Shown: positions 12,801-27,800 of the stretch, piece after piece
How positions within the stretch are numbered: the stretch's first letter is position 1
Layout: every line of letters begins with the position of its first letter
NCBI RefSeq assembly: GCF_963662255.1
Contig: NC_085046.1
Span: 22,029,620-22,093,619 of the forward strand
Source: Cinclus cinclus
Taxonomy: Eukaryota; Chordata; Aves; Passeriformes; Cinclidae
Direction: 5' to 3'
DNA: 64,000 nucleotides
Notes under the pieces: generated by a model
Told to the model about the DNA's origin: nothing
Databases searched by the model: none
What the model saw: the letters and a program-made list of their open reading frames with translations, nothing else
Program-made: the position numbers and the translations under genes

Positions 12801-15800
12801 GCATGTTTAAGCCAGAAATACAGAGCACAGCATCAAATCAGCTGCTATGAAGTAAGTTAACACTCTCAAACACAGCAAGTAGAGAAACATGTCCTTTTCT
12901 ACTGATACTAAGGGTGGTCTTGACAGTTTACTTCTGCTGTGGAAATGGCTTCTATCTTGTGTGCCATTTGTGTTTCAAGATTGACTGTAGCTTAAACACA
13001 GAATGAAAACTTCATCATGGAGCACATTCCCAGCAAAAAAAAGTAAAGATACAAAAAAAAACCCCTCAAACCAAAACAACAACACAAACGTCCTCAAATA
13101 CACATTTCCTTAATAGTTTTGGGGTTTTTTTTATAAATTACAGGCAGCAACATGCCATGGGGCTATATGATATGGTCTTATTGAGACTGTCCCCTACAAA
13201 CACAGTAGGAAAATTAATTAACTTGTGAAGGTGGTGGTGATCTTTTTTTTCTTTGAGCAAATAAAATTAAGAGATGAATGCTGTTCACCATTGCTGCAAA
13301 TGAAGGTGAATAGTGCAGATTTCAAAGTCAAAAATAAATTGCTGGCTTCCAGTTACTATTTTATATGAATTACATGTGTTGACAGATTATTAACCATAGT
13401 GAAGTGAAGAACAGTGTAATACAAAGTTGCTTAATTGTGTTGGGTGTTTTCATGAATAGGAAGCAGATGAAATAGGTACTGGTGCCAGGAATGCAGACTG
13501 AAAACTGACATTCTTTCCCTGCATTTTAATAGGTTCAAAAAAACCCTTTTTTGCTTCAATTAAGTAATATACTTTTGAAAAAAATGAAATTTTATTTAAA
13601 ACACTTTTTAAAATTTTTTTTTGCTTTACTAGATGAAGTAGATTTAATTTTTTGTAACTTGTAAGAAGTACTAGAATGAGAAATGTGGTTTTACTTAATG
13701 TCTGTTCAATGTAGATAATGCATAATAGCAAAGTTTGAATGTGTTATACTGCATTTTATCTGGGGTAGTTGAACAGAATCATGTGCAGGTTTTTGTGTAT
13801 AGGGGTAAAAAAAATTCTAGGAAGGAAGAGAAGAATTATTAGAAAGATAAATGTTACTGATGGAGTCTTAACAAGTTTAATATATTTATGTTTTTCAGTA
13901 AACTTTGAGGCTTTAATTATTGCCATGGCTGTGCTAGCTGGACTCATTCTGGTGTCCATAACAGTCTGTTGCTGTTACTGCTGTTACTGCAGAAGGCGGT
14001 CCAGGAGGTAAACACATATATTTGTTTCTTTTACTAACATTGGGTCCTGATATTCACTATCTACCTACAATTTTTACTCTTCAGTATGCTAAAAATATTT
14101 TCATTTGGAAGCAGTATTGGTCACTTTGCTTTGTTTGCTTGAGAAAGACAACAAGCTAAGAGATACTTAGTGACATGTAGTATGACACTGGAAATGATGC
14201 TGGAATGACACTGAAGTGATTTTTCTAGTCGTAAGATCGCTGATGTGTCTGACTTCAGGTAAGCCGTTACTTTACACTTCTACATTTTACACTTTGTTAT
14301 TAATGTTGGACATAAAATCTTTCAGTGACCGGGTAAATCCTTGCTTCTTGTGATAATGGTATAAATGATTTCTTCCAAGGCAAGCTCATGGTACTGCAAA
14401 AAGGGACCAGGTGAGTATTAAGTAACTGAGCAACAATGTCCTGGTACAGCACTTTGTATCCATCTTTCAGAGTTGCTCTAGGTTCTGTCAGCAGTCAGTA
14501 TCTAAGAGATTAGCTGTCTTTGCCAGTTCATAAAGGTATTCTAAATGTGAGATAATACCTTTTTGCTCTAAGATACTAAGAATGATTTACTTATTTTCAA
14601 GGAAAATAAAACTGCAAAAATTAAATGTTCTTGACATCTTGGAGAGCTTGTAAATTTTTTTAAAACTAGCTTCTCTAAGTAGCTAATATTCTTAAAAGGA
14701 GGGAGGTAGTTGATGGGTAGCTAAAATAGGTACATCAATGCTGCAATGTGAAGTGGGACAGGAGAACATGCTTGCCTTTATCACTCTAAGCTTTCTAGAC
14801 AGTGTATTTAGCTAGCTCTGTTCTTTTTGTCCTTCAGTACTTCCCATATGAATAAAATGGGGACTTTATTTCTTGGTCTGAAATTATTTCTATGCTTTTT
14901 AAGTACCTTTGACTCATTGTTCCTGTTTGAGAATTGGTTTTGGATTTTTTAAAAAAACTTACATAACTGTGCATTGTTTAGTGCTGACCTTAAAGCCAGA
15001 GAAAGATGGTGTGTGGCTTTAAAGAAATATGAAAATAATTGTAAATAACATCTCATTCCTTTCCCTCTTCCCTGAGGAAGAAGAGTGTACCTGTTCTGTT
15101 GGTAGGTTGGTATAGCAAACCTGTCCTAGTACAAAAATGAATACTCTTTAGCCCTGTGTTGATAAGCCCTGAAGATGTAAAGAACATAATAAAAAACATA
15201 GGTTTTGATAAGATCTGCCAGCATCCTCTGCAGAACAACGGAGTAGGCCCCTGTGGCTGACATGTCAGCAAATAAACCTTGAATCCTGTGAAAAGAGATA
15301 TTTGTGCCAGACTTCAGTTTTAGTAGCTAAGTTGTCAGTCAGTACTGTAACATCTAATTCTCTAGAGGGTTAGTTGAGAGTCATCTTATTCCAAGACTCC
15401 AAAGGTGCCAAGCTTAATCTGGTGACCCTTAGAGGATTTAAAGGTCTTGTCAATCTGAGGTCCAGTTTATTTCAGGAGGAGTCAGAATGTGTTATTACAC
15501 GAAAGATGGTACATTATTGGCTTTAAGCCCACTGATTTCTCAGCAGGAATTCTTTTGCTCTCTTCTTCCTTATTTTTGGGGACTCACTTTTTCACAAAAG
15601 AAACTTTTCTCATGAAGGAGGAAGGAAAGGTTGTGGAAATGTAGCAGTAGATCTGTTTACTGACTCTAGATGTGTCATCTGAGATCTGAGGTGTAAGCTT
15701 GTTTTGGAGAGATATCAGTGTTTCTTTTGGGAATTGTTAAGATGTGGTGTTTAAGTGTTTGAGAAGCCTGAACTTACATTTTCCTTGAACACAGAGAATA

Positions 15801-18800
15801 CGTAAGTCCATTAACCTCTACATCAGTAATACAGTGGGCTCATCTGTGTCCATCCTGCCACAGGACTTCTAGGAATATTGGTGCATAAATTTTATTTTTA
15901 TTCTGTGTTTTTTGGCTTCTAAGATTCTGGTTCCACGTACTTGTGGCATTTTCATGACCAGCTATTATTCATGAAACTCTACTAAATAGACTCTTGTGAA
16001 CTTCCATTATGAACCATGTTCTTATTTGTATAATCACAAACTTTCTGAATTTGGAAGAAAAATGCATTCAAAATATCCAGAAATCAGAAGATACTTAATG
16101 CTCTTTCATTACAGCGAAGGAGTGTATTTTCTGAATCATATACCAGCATTTTATTTATTTGATGCTTTCATGTTTTGCAACATCAATTGTGAAGATTATT
16201 GCATAGGTACAAGACATAGGGTCTCCAATAAAGCAGTTTTACAGGAGGGTGCCCAAGAATGGGACCTTCTAGTCATGCTGGACATGCTGATGTGGAGAAT
16301 GGATTAGTTTTCCAAAAGGGTGTAGCATTGTTTTCAAATAAAAGTGACTTGTTGTGTTTCCTGTTCCTCCAAGATTTTTCTAATTTTTAGGTGGGAAGAG
16401 CTGGAACTAAGAAATTTGTTTCTGAAACGTTGCATGGATTCTGAAGTACTGGCTTGTATTGAAATAACTAAAATGTTCAGAGAGATATATGGACTGTTAG
16501 AGCACATGAAAGAATTGAGTTCATATTTCCAGAGCTGAATGTGTCTAAAGTTTGTGCGTTAAAGCTTTTGACGTGCTGTAATTAACCACTGGATGTCACT
16601 CTTGCTTAACTTAGATGTTGGTGGCTGCAGTTGTGTGTCGATGCTGTTCAGGTGTATTAAAATTGTAAATATTCATCTCAGACATCTTCAGAACTGTATT
16701 CACTTTTGGAAGATGATTAGCACCTGGGCAAGCATGGCAGTTGTCCATTTACTAATCATGAAGAATCATCATCATAAAGTCTGTCAGGGAAAAGCAGAAA
16801 AAATTTTTGACGTTTGCTTTAGAGTCCTACAAGTATTACATAGTCTGTCTAATGGTTAGGTGAAGCTGAGCTTTCTCTAAGGCAGGACACAGAGGTAAAG
16901 TGCAGCAGAAAGTTCAGTAGAGCATTTCTGGACATGCACAGCTCAGATGTACTGTGTAGGTTCAGCATTTCCCACAATCACACAGCTGATACTCAGGTAA
17001 ATCCTTGGTCATTCTAGAACAGACTCATTTCCTGGGGGCAGCTTGAGATTGGATAGTAATAGTTGTTGGAAAGATAAATTGTTCTGGCATCAAAGGCTTA
17101 TGAACCATTAATCTTCTTCCGGAGGACAACAATGGACTTAACTGTGCATGTGCAGAACATTTGAGTCTTAAATGGGGTGTTACACATGGGAAAAAGGGCA
17201 ATTAGGAATTCTGCTTCTGGAGCAGTCTGCATCTTCTTCCTAAGAAGCTGTAGATAGTGCTGTGGAGGATGAAGGGCATATTACTACATCAGTAGAGCAT
17301 TTGGATATTATAAAATGTGAAAGGACAGTTGCACAAACTTGTCAAGTATACTTACTAAGCTGTGAAATTTTACATGGCTATGAAGTAGTACCTCTGGTCA
17401 GACCATAAATTCTTTCTGAAAGTAAGTAAAGTAACTAAATAGTAATAGCTTAGCAATAAAGTTGCATTTTCCTCTTCTTACGCTTTCCTTCCCTCCTTAT
17501 TTTTCTAGCAGACTAGCTGAAGAAGAGGAGCAGCTAGCTAGGAAGAGAGAGGAACGAAGACTACAGTCTCTTCAGAGGTAAGTCTTGACAGCTTGATATA
17601 TAGCTATACACTTCCTGGTCTTGTAGGAGTATTCTGCCTTTCTAAGAAACAAAGAGGCATTGTGATGTTAGGCACGACAGTGTCAGGTTTTTACAAAACA
17701 GAGCTTTATTATGAGGTTGATTAGGAGCTGTATTGCTGTGAATGAACAGAGAGCAAATAAGTTGATGCTCAGTGTGGCAGGTAGCATGAGTACTGTGTGC
17801 ATCATTGCAAAGTAATGACAAACATTATCCAAGAGGAGAACAGATGCAAACTTGTTTTCATAAACATTTGTATTTGTGAGCTGGAAGTATCAGACTTGAA
17901 TGTGCCTGGAAGGATAAGAAACAGGTGTCCAACTTAGGAAATTTTCTCACACACAGTTTCTTAGATAAGTTATATTGAATATTTGCAATGGATCAGAAGA
18001 AAAGGGGAATTTTGTACCTGTTAATCTAGTTATAACTAGTCACAGCACAGGAGGCTGAGTGCTAGTATGAACATGATGTTTCTCCTGTAATGCTTTTGTT
18101 TCTTTCTGAACAGAAGGGATCCAGTGAGAAATATCAACATTTTTTTGTATGTAAAACCATGTGCCTTGCGATGAAATGTGCATCCTTAATTGTGTGACTT
18201 TGTTCAGTTAAGACAGCACTTACCTGTGTTTGTTTTAAAGCAGACTTCTGACTAGGTGCATAACGGGGGATGATTGTGTTCCTTTCCACTGTGATTTGTG
18301 TATCAGCTTTGAATTCTTGGTACAGTTAATCTGTGGGAAGTCTGATGCTTCTGGAGTGTAAGGTGTGCTGTGCACACAGAGAGCAAGTGGTGCACCAGGC
18401 AATTAGCAGCACAGAGCTAATACCAGCTCCATCCTTGAATTTAGCCTAGGAGCAAGGATCACTGGGAGCAGACTGCACTGCCAGAATGATTGCTGCAGCC
18501 TTACATAGAGCAGCATTCTTCTTTCCCAGCTTGTCTCAGGAGTGTGTCTGTGAAACAGAAACAGTTTTAATTGCAGAAGAGGGCTTAGCAGCAGCCCTGG
18601 GGTGTTTACATGTTCTGAACACTCATACCTATTGTGTGCGTGGCTGGGGGACATGGGAAAACACAAGGAGTAGGCCACTTCCAGCACCTAGAGCACCTCA
18701 CCCAACCCACTGCTTGCTTCCTCTAAGACCTTTGGAGGATTAATTGCTAGTAGCAGGCTGTAGAACAAATTAGTATTTTCAACAACCCATTTTTGACAAG

Positions 18801-21800
18801 CAACCTGCAGAGGAAAAGACTGCTTTGTGCTGTGTAGTCTTTCCTTTCTACTGTGAAGTTTTCACATAGTTTATGAAAACAGCTGAATAGGTGTTCAGAT
18901 AAATATCATAGGAGGAAGATAGGCACAGCACTGACCTTGTGTCTAGCTGGTTTTGGTTTTTTTTCTTGTCATATGTTGGGTTTTTTTCTGTGGGATGCAG
19001 CTCCTTCAAATACAGCTGTTCATATCAGTTGGCAATGGAAGGTGAACAGGACTAACCTGAGCTTTATTTCATGATTCCATTAGTGAATGGTAAAAACAAA
19101 GTAAGGAGGCCCAATTTCCATAGTGTTCCATGGGAATATTTTTTGTGGAAGGTTTAAGATGATTGCAGTGCCTAATATTTTGTTTTTACAGTACACTGTA
19201 AAAGTCTGCTTTTGAAGTTTAATATTTTTTTGCATTAAAAATCAGTTAATTATGGATACTTCAGTGTCTCTTTGGAAGATGCCTGTTAAAATGTAAAGTA
19301 ACGGTAATTATGTTAGCTCTCTGCTTGTCCACACAAGGCTGGAACTAGCTGTCAGTTTACTGAAAGGGTTGAAAATCATTGGTGATGGTTGGAATTTGCA
19401 CTTAACAGTGAGGGGCATGAAGAAAAGGATGTTTCGAGTTCAGTTTTTGACTTAAAATTATTATCTTATTGCATAGCTTTGGTCCTTTATTTGGCTTCAT
19501 CATCTCTAACAAAAAAAACATTTTTAAGCATAGCACTGAGTAGTGAATCTTTTTCTATACACTCCATTATTTACAGCATCAAATAGATGGTATATTTATG
19601 TTAAATTTGTATAATTTATAAATCATTATTTATTTTAGAAGATTATAAACAAATGCTAAGCAATAAGATTCAATGCCAAGTATAAATTGATAGTGTATTG
19701 GTAAGGGAGAACAAGGAGAGAGGCCAGGGAAAGGAAAGATGGTAGTTTATTTGTGAAGAACCAAGTATGGAAAATTATTGATGTGAACTGTTAGTATTGA
19801 GAAAAGGACTTCCTCAGCTTATGGCAGTGGGGACAACTTACATGAGAAGCCAGGAGTTTACCATGTGTAAGATGGAGTAATAGCAGTAGTGTTAAGAAAC
19901 AGAACCAACTTGGAAGACTGAAGTGACTTGAGCTGCTCATGATGTGAGATGTGGGTGGTGCAGAAATTCTGGGTGGCTACCTCAGGGACTGCCTGTTCAG
20001 AGCTGTGTCTGGTTCTTCTGGGTTGATGTGTACCTAAGCCTTATTTACTTAGCAAGGATTTAGTCATGGGTGAAGGGATGCTGTCGTGGCTGCCTGTCAG
20101 AGTTTGTATGTTTCACTGATATTAATGGTTTTACCCTTCAAACTTAATTAGATGTTTGGCAGTTTGTTTCATATAGCCTAGGGAAATATCTTAAAGCCCT
20201 TCTGAGGTTTAAAGCCTACACAGCTTGATTTTGCACCATCCCCTTCTTAAGCAGGTGCTTTCTGAATTCAGAACTGATTCACACTGACTGCTGAAGTACA
20301 GAGGTTTCAGTAGCTGAAACTGCAGCAGTGAGTCTCTGTTACTTCAGACAGGATATGCAGAACAAGGAAGAAATGCCATTAGTACCACCAGTAATAAACC
20401 TGGTTTGAAGTCACATGAAAACTACACAGTGGAAAAGTTTTAGCTTTATATTGGAAAAGGCAGCTTTAAGCAGAATTTCTCTTTTCTCTTCCTGAGATCC
20501 CTTGTCCATAAGGGATATAATACAGTATCTTATGTACCATGGAAAGCACCAGTCCTGTTGTCAGGTTACCTTCAGTGGGTAAATTGGTCTCTTCTTTGTT
20601 CTCTTCAATGTATCAGTCCTGACTTTCTTCCTCTACAGGAATTTCATTAACCTGACTACTCCAATTCCTCTTACTCTTATTTTGGCTAGGTTGCTTTGTG
20701 TACTGTGCTGCCTGGGCTTAATAATACAGAGGGATGTAATGGACGTGGGTATCTCTGGGAAATAGTAGTGGAAGATTCTGAGTTTGTCTTGTTTGGGTTT
20801 TCTCGTTGTGCTTTATCTGCATGCTTTTCTAGAAGCGCAATTGCTGGAAAAGGCCAGTTCAAGTCTCTGCTCTGTAGGAAGCAGGATAATTGCTTCTGAG
20901 GACACATGGGATCTGCTTAGCAGTAGGAATTGTTTGGAGGTGGAATATGCATAGGGCAGGTGGGATCTTTGGTGAATTAAGCTGTCAGTGCTTAACAACT
21001 TTCCGCTGAACACGTGCAAATTGGAATCCGGCAGAAGTCACAACTTGTCTGACTGGGTTGAATTTTGACAGGGGGTAGCAAAGGGTGTAATTTAATTTTG
21101 CCGAATTCTATGTCTTTTCTTCAAGGTATGTAGATCCTGGATCATACTCATGAAGCAGTTGTGTAGGAACTTCTGTGTTGGTTTTTTAAACAAAGCAAAA
21201 TAGATCCTTCCTTTGTAAGACAGGAAAACTCTTGAGAAATGATGGAATTTTTTTCCATTTAAACATCTTTTATTTTCCCCCTTCACCTTTGCAGAGGGGA
21301 AGGAGAAATTGACTCATCAGACACTTGGTTTATGTAAATAATTTAATTTTAGCAATATTAGATACAGCCTTGAAAACGGTCTTATGGTCAGACAATATAA
21401 AAGCCTATTTGTATTTAGCACAGTATTTTAATTTCTTCTCTGCATGGATGCCATGCTTGATTTTAGAAAGCAGTAGTTTTCACTTACACTTGCTGTACAT
21501 ATTAAGCAAAATAATAATACACTTTTTTGTCCTTCTAGAATTATTATATTGAATTAGTATTCTGAAGTATGTTTTGTGCACAGCTAAATTTTACAATTGT
21601 GCTCCCTGCTGGAAAGCATTAGGGACTTTTCCAGTGTAGCATATTGCCTTGCTTCTTATGTGTAGATGAATACCTCAGTGTATGAATGTGTGCATGTATA
21701 TGGATGCTTTAGTTTTACATAGGAAAGAAAATAAAAGCATTTCTAATTATTTATTGTAATACGTCTTATGGTCTTACTATCAATTAGCAAGAATTTATGG

Positions 21801-24800
21801 TAAATCTTATAGATTCAGTGTATGTAGATACACATGAAGTGTAAATGGAAAGATTATATAACTATTAAGTGTGATTTTGTAAAAATAAATGTAATGTAAT
21901 TACTAATACTAATGTAAAAAATGCACTTGTCCCTTTTGGATGTAATTATAGTTTGCTTACAGCTCAAAAGACTCTGAATGTTCTTCTGATGTTTTTATTT
22001 CTTGCAGGAAACATGAAAGAAAACTGAAGCATGATGAAATACGTAAGAAGTATGGTATGTGTTATCTTGTTTTGATGCTGTGCCTACACTGATTCCTTTT
22101 CCCTAATTGTTGTTAAAATTCACAGCAGAAATAAGCTGCTTCATGAGTGGCAGAAGTAATCAAGCTGTTTTCTGCTGATGCCTGTCTTCTGACACATGAT
22201 CTCAGCATGTTTATGCTGCTATTCTCTTCCTGCAGTGACTGTCCAACTGGGCAAGAAGACAGTATGCTTGGGATGGGCACTTAAATATATTTATTAAAAT
22301 AAGCAGTTCATTCGGTCTGTTCCTAAGTAAGAGGATTGAGTTTGGGGGATTTTTTTTGTTACTGAATATGATAAATCAACCTACTTGAACTTTGCTACTG
22401 GAGTCATGGCTATTGAAGAGGAAGAGACTGACTAAGTAGAAAGTGAGCTTTTTAAATCATGCTTGAAAAAGAAGGGTGGAGGATGCAGTCTTATGTAGGA
22501 ATAAAATATTGTTTTCTTTGTTTTTAAGAGGAACTGTGGTCCAGTTGTAGAAGAATATCACAAGACTGTAGGACCTGCTGTGTTGTAAAGGAGGCTCTTA
22601 TTACGTAGGCTTTAGGCTTGTCAGTGCTTGCACTTGTTCATAGGGTTAATAGTACTGTGTATTCAGAGACAGTTCTGCTAAAACTGCTGCATTTTTTATT
22701 ATGCAGATTGCACTAATGTCAGAGAAGGTGTTCCTAGGGGTCTCAACAGTCACTCAAAGCTGTTAATTTTCATCCTCTTCTTAAACTGATTGGCAGAGTC
22801 TAGGAATGCCTTCATGAATCTGCAGCCCTGCACTGGGGTTCGGTGATGTGAAAGCTGCATTCAGTTCTGTTCTGCCTGTGAAACCAGTTCACTAGTCTCT
22901 GCATGGCCTTACATTTTACTGGGGACAGTTGTCTGTTCAGTGCTTAACTTCCAGACCTTCGCTGGATTTTGTTGGAGTACTTGACTTCCCTGAAATTTAA
23001 AACTGTATAATGCAACACTTTTGTCTACAGACATCAAATTCAATAAATCAAGTATTGCTTGTAGCTATACTGTGCACACAGTCATAGGAGAGCTAGTGTC
23101 ATTTTGCCTCCACTATCAATGAATTAATGAGAAACAAGTTTGTACGTTCATTGTGTTAATTGAGAGTGTTCTTTTTTGTAAGAAGTCAGCTATACTCACT
23201 TCTTCCTGCACTTAGGTTTTGCTATGCAGTTTACCTGCACCAGATTGCAATTGGACTATAAAACTTAAATTTTGTTAGCAAACTTCTATATAAAGTTTAT
23301 TGGCAGGTTTGCTGTAGTGCCTAAGCAAAGATTATTTTATATTATCAGATATATCAATTTGAAGCCTGGAATCTCATGGTTAAATTTTGTCTTAAAGAAA
23401 AATCTAACTCTCACATAAACATAATTAGCACATCCTTAAAGGATGTATGTAACTGAGGAAAAATGAAATACAAAATACGTATAAATTATGAAATCCAAAA
23501 CTATTATTGCTGTTGAATATAAGGGTTGCATTCTGATACTATAGGGACAAATGATTGTCAGAATAATTTGGTGAGACGTAGAGTAGATTTGGATCTCCTG
23601 TCCACATTTTTTACTGTCTAGAAAATACAGATGTTAGCATATTAAACATAATCTAATAAAAATTGCTGCAAATAATTATGGGGACACTAGATTATTTTGC
23701 ACTCTAAACGCACTGCAGAGAGGATTCTCAGTTAAGTAGGCATGGATGAGTGTCAGAGTGACAATGACTTTGTTAACCTGACTGTAGATTAAGATGATGA
23801 TGCCCGAAATTTCAGTATTTGGTTGGCTTTAAGGGAATGCCTTTTCCCATTTCATCCCCCAGCTTTCCATACCCCATTTAAATGGTAATTACACATTTAT
23901 AATGCACTGCAGGTGTCACTCTAGCCACAATCCTTTGGGAGCCTTGGAAGCAATAGGGAGCTTTAGCAAGGAGGAGTACACACTTTCAATTGTTTCTTTG
24001 TTGCACAATTTGATAGTATTTTTCATTTGCTCACATATATGAATGCAATCTGATTACACAAATTATACGCTGACTCTTAGGAAAAATTTAAAGTAGAATT
24101 CAGAGTACTTTGCAGCTTGTGTAGTACACAAGGGAACTACAATTTAATTCCTGCTGCATTTGCTTCTATTGTGTGTTCAGTATAGCATTAGTGAGAAGCT
24201 GCTTTATTATTTATTTCTTTGAGGATTTTGCCTAGTATTAGTGGAAGGATCTTTTTCATTTAATTTTTGCAAAATTATTATCATTTCATTGCTTTAGTTC
24301 TGCAGAGGTTTCGATTAGCTATTTTACTGATATGTAATCCTTTCTTGTTTATTTTATGTAAGACATTGCTTTCAGTAGGTTATGACAGTAAATGTTTCTT
24401 CTGTTCAAGGTAGACGCTTTGCCCTGACTATCTTTTGTATTCTGAATGCAAGGCAGGAGAACCTTGCATTGCCAAACACTAAAAGCTGTTTAGTTTGTTT
24501 GTTAAAATTGCAGTTGTTAATCTGGGGGGCTGGAAATAAGGGGTAAAAGTTTAATAAGGGGTGAAGACACGCAGCAAACCGGATTGTTTTTTATTTTTGT
24601 TTTCAACTATACACAGTCTCTTGTAAGTATTTCACCTATTAATTCTGTTTTTGGGCAGAGTTGATACATGATGAGAGTCAGATCTCAGTGACTGGGAATC
24701 TGCATAATTAGATAGTATAAAATATAAATGAATATGCTGGAAAGAGGTATTAATTTCTCTTGACCATTGCTTTATCATTTAATATTTATTAAGATGTTTC

Positions 24801-27800
24801 ATTATCTCATACAAACTATTGAAAGATACTTGACTAGACTACCACACCTTTCAAATTTTTGAGTGTTTCTTAGATACTGCTGAGTAAATCAAATACTAAC
24901 CTCAAAATGAGGGTAAACAGAAGAACTTTTAAGAGACCTATGTGCCAGTATTCAAGTTTACCAGTGACATGTAATGGACTTGATTGCAAACAAGGCTTCT
25001 GAAGATACCAACATCTGGTTTCGCTAAGCCCCTGAGGGTAAATCACAGCTTTGGTAGTGGCTCTCATGTCAGACAGGAAACAGTCTAGAGACATCTCCTG
25101 TCTGGTTCAAGCTACCTCGAGAGCTTCAGCTGAACCACATGTGCTGCCCTGTTAGCCCGGGCTGCCAGCTCCTCAGAGTGGCACTGGCAGAGCAGCCTGT
25201 GGCAGCTGACAGAAGCTTTTTGTCATGCTCCTTTTTTTATAAGTCTCTCCAAATTATTTTTGTCCACTTGCTGGAGTCTGATACTTCTTCAGTAAGAGTT
25301 GGTGCAAGAGATGAGCTGTTGTCTCTCACTCCTCTTAGTGTGATATTATGATGCACTTAAAATGCTAAGGGTGAAAGAAATTTAAATGCTGGATGCAAGT
25401 TTGAAAGCAAGGCTGAAAGCAAAGTGTATCAGGTACTGTAACCCCTGGTTATCCTCATTTGGAAGGAGGGCTGACCATTTCTCTTGGAGTCTCTTTTTTC
25501 CTGGGATATCAGTTTCTCAAGTCAGAGCCAGTAGCATTCACACTGGATTGACCCATAGTTCTTAAAGCCTGTTTAGTTTCAGTGTTCTCTGATGAAACAG
25601 ATGAGAGTACTTTTAAGACATACTAATGTCTGATTGGTGGTGATTTGATCTGTTAATTCCTAAACATAATTCAGTAAAATTAAAGCAAGTACTACTGGGA
25701 ATGGCATTTGCAGTGAGGAGTAAAAATGACACATTGACTTGAAATATGAGGATTAGTTTTCAAAACTGGCTTTTAGCTGAGTGTTTTGGGGAGGGGAAGA
25801 GAAAAGTATATTTACTTCTCAGAATGGTATAGAGAAGGTTTATCAGGACTCTTACACAATCCTCTGGATAATTAGAAGTTGTCACTACTGGATGTAGAAA
25901 ATCTTTTCCTTTGGCTTTCAGCTCTTTGGGCTGTAAAGAACAGTATCTAGTGTTCTACTGTGCTACTTTCAGACCTATGAAGTGTTGAGTATGTGTCTTG
26001 AATATAAAAAAAAATATAATAAGCACTTGCCAGACTACAGAAAAAATTCTGCAGCATATGTTTATTTTGTCAGGGAATATGGTACCACCTCTTGCCACTT
26101 TGTGGAAAGCTTTTTGAAGTTAGGTGCATTTATTTGTAAATGAAACTTAATGAGTGCAGGGAGTTTATGCAATGGCAGTTGTAACAATAGTGGTGATTTC
26201 TAGTATTGATGCTGATTTTCAGTAAATGTTGTGTAAATGTGTTTTGTATTTTGAAGGGATGAGATACAGAAGTACTTCAATTTGTTTTAAAAAAAATGGA
26301 CTACTCAGTTGTGTTTCAGGTAGCTAAATAAACTAGGAGTCATATATCCTAACTGCCAAAGTATTAACAGGTCTGGAGGAAGGATGGGGGTGGTAACTAT
26401 CTGGGAGTAAAATAAATGTTTCTTCTCTCTTTGGGTTGGGGGTTAAATTAATGCAGGAATGTTACCTGAAGGCACTCAAGGTTGAATGGCAGGCCAAGGA
26501 TAAGAGGGGTTTTTTTATTGTGTGTTACTTTACTTGACAGCTAGAATAGACTTAGCGGACATCAGAGCTGTTTGTTTAAATGCATGAAAAGTAAGATTAA
26601 AGTTGAGAAGTAACCACTTTCTATAAGTTTAAAAATATAAACATTTCAAATTCTGAAGATATTGTAGATTATTTTTGGAAATTATATAATCTAAGCATAT
26701 TCTTATTCAATGAATGCTTGATTTTTAAATTTTATTATAGAAAGGGATAGTACCTCTGATAATACAAGGTACTACACCAGGTAAATAGACTATATGTCAT
26801 GTTACCTGATTGAAGCTTTATAAATGTTACTGGCTTACTCCTTGGACAAAAAGGGGTCATTATATATGAGGGATACTTTTGATATTAACATTTTACAAGT
26901 TGACTGCTTGTACTCTTGTTTATTTGAGTGATTATAGGACTTTTCATGTTTATTCTTTATTCTAAATATTTACTGTTCCCCATCAGGTAGTTAGTTGCAG
27001 TAACTGATACAGTAATCAGCATTGAGCAGTTGTTCTGCTTGACTGGCATCTTAAAATAACCTGGCAATGCAAATGAAGCTCACCAACTGCACAAGGTAGG
27101 CAATGGTGTAGTCTGCCTACAGCACCAGTAGGTTTTGACTTTCAGATAAAGCAGTGAATGTTCAGTATCTCTGTGCAGATGAAGAGGAATGTGGAAAAGA
27201 GGTATGGTGTGAAAAGGACTGAGGGTAGTTCTTACAAGGTTTGGCAGTGACTAGAAAATTTTTTTCTTTTCCTTATTGTGAATCTGAACATTAGTGATTT
27301 GGAGTTGCTCAGCTGCACTGTCTTCTCTCCTCACACTTAGACAAATGAGCTAGAGGAGAGTCCTTGTGAAACATCAGTTTAAAAATCTTGACAGAAAAGA
27401 TAGCAATAGTGTTCTGTCCATTCACAACATAAGGTCAGCCTCTGGACTCTTACAGGACTCCTTCTTCTGCCTACCCATGGGTTTAAAGTGTGGTTTAAAG
27501 TCTCTGAAATAATTTGTGTGGAACAGCCATTGCTCAGCTAACCCATACAGAGGATGCTCTGCATATCCAGGCACTCAGCATAATTGGAGGGCTTTGCAGT
27601 GATAGTATTTTAGTATAAAGTCATTAAGAATCTTAGTGAGGGAAACATACTGCATCTTGGATTAAGTGATGTTCTTCTGGTCCCTGGAGGTTTCAGTGCA
27701 TATAAGAAGTGATCATTTTTTCTTAGAGATTATTGTCCTGTTGCAGAAAAGCTGTAAGTGGCTGAGTGTGACAGATGGTTGGGTATAATTGAAGTAGAAC

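Noticed and set aside
15996..16307. 103-codon open frame in intron 4
   Set aside because: AT-rich, aromatic-rich translation with no splice sites in phase and no recognisable family; a frame of this length is expected by chance in an intron of this composition.
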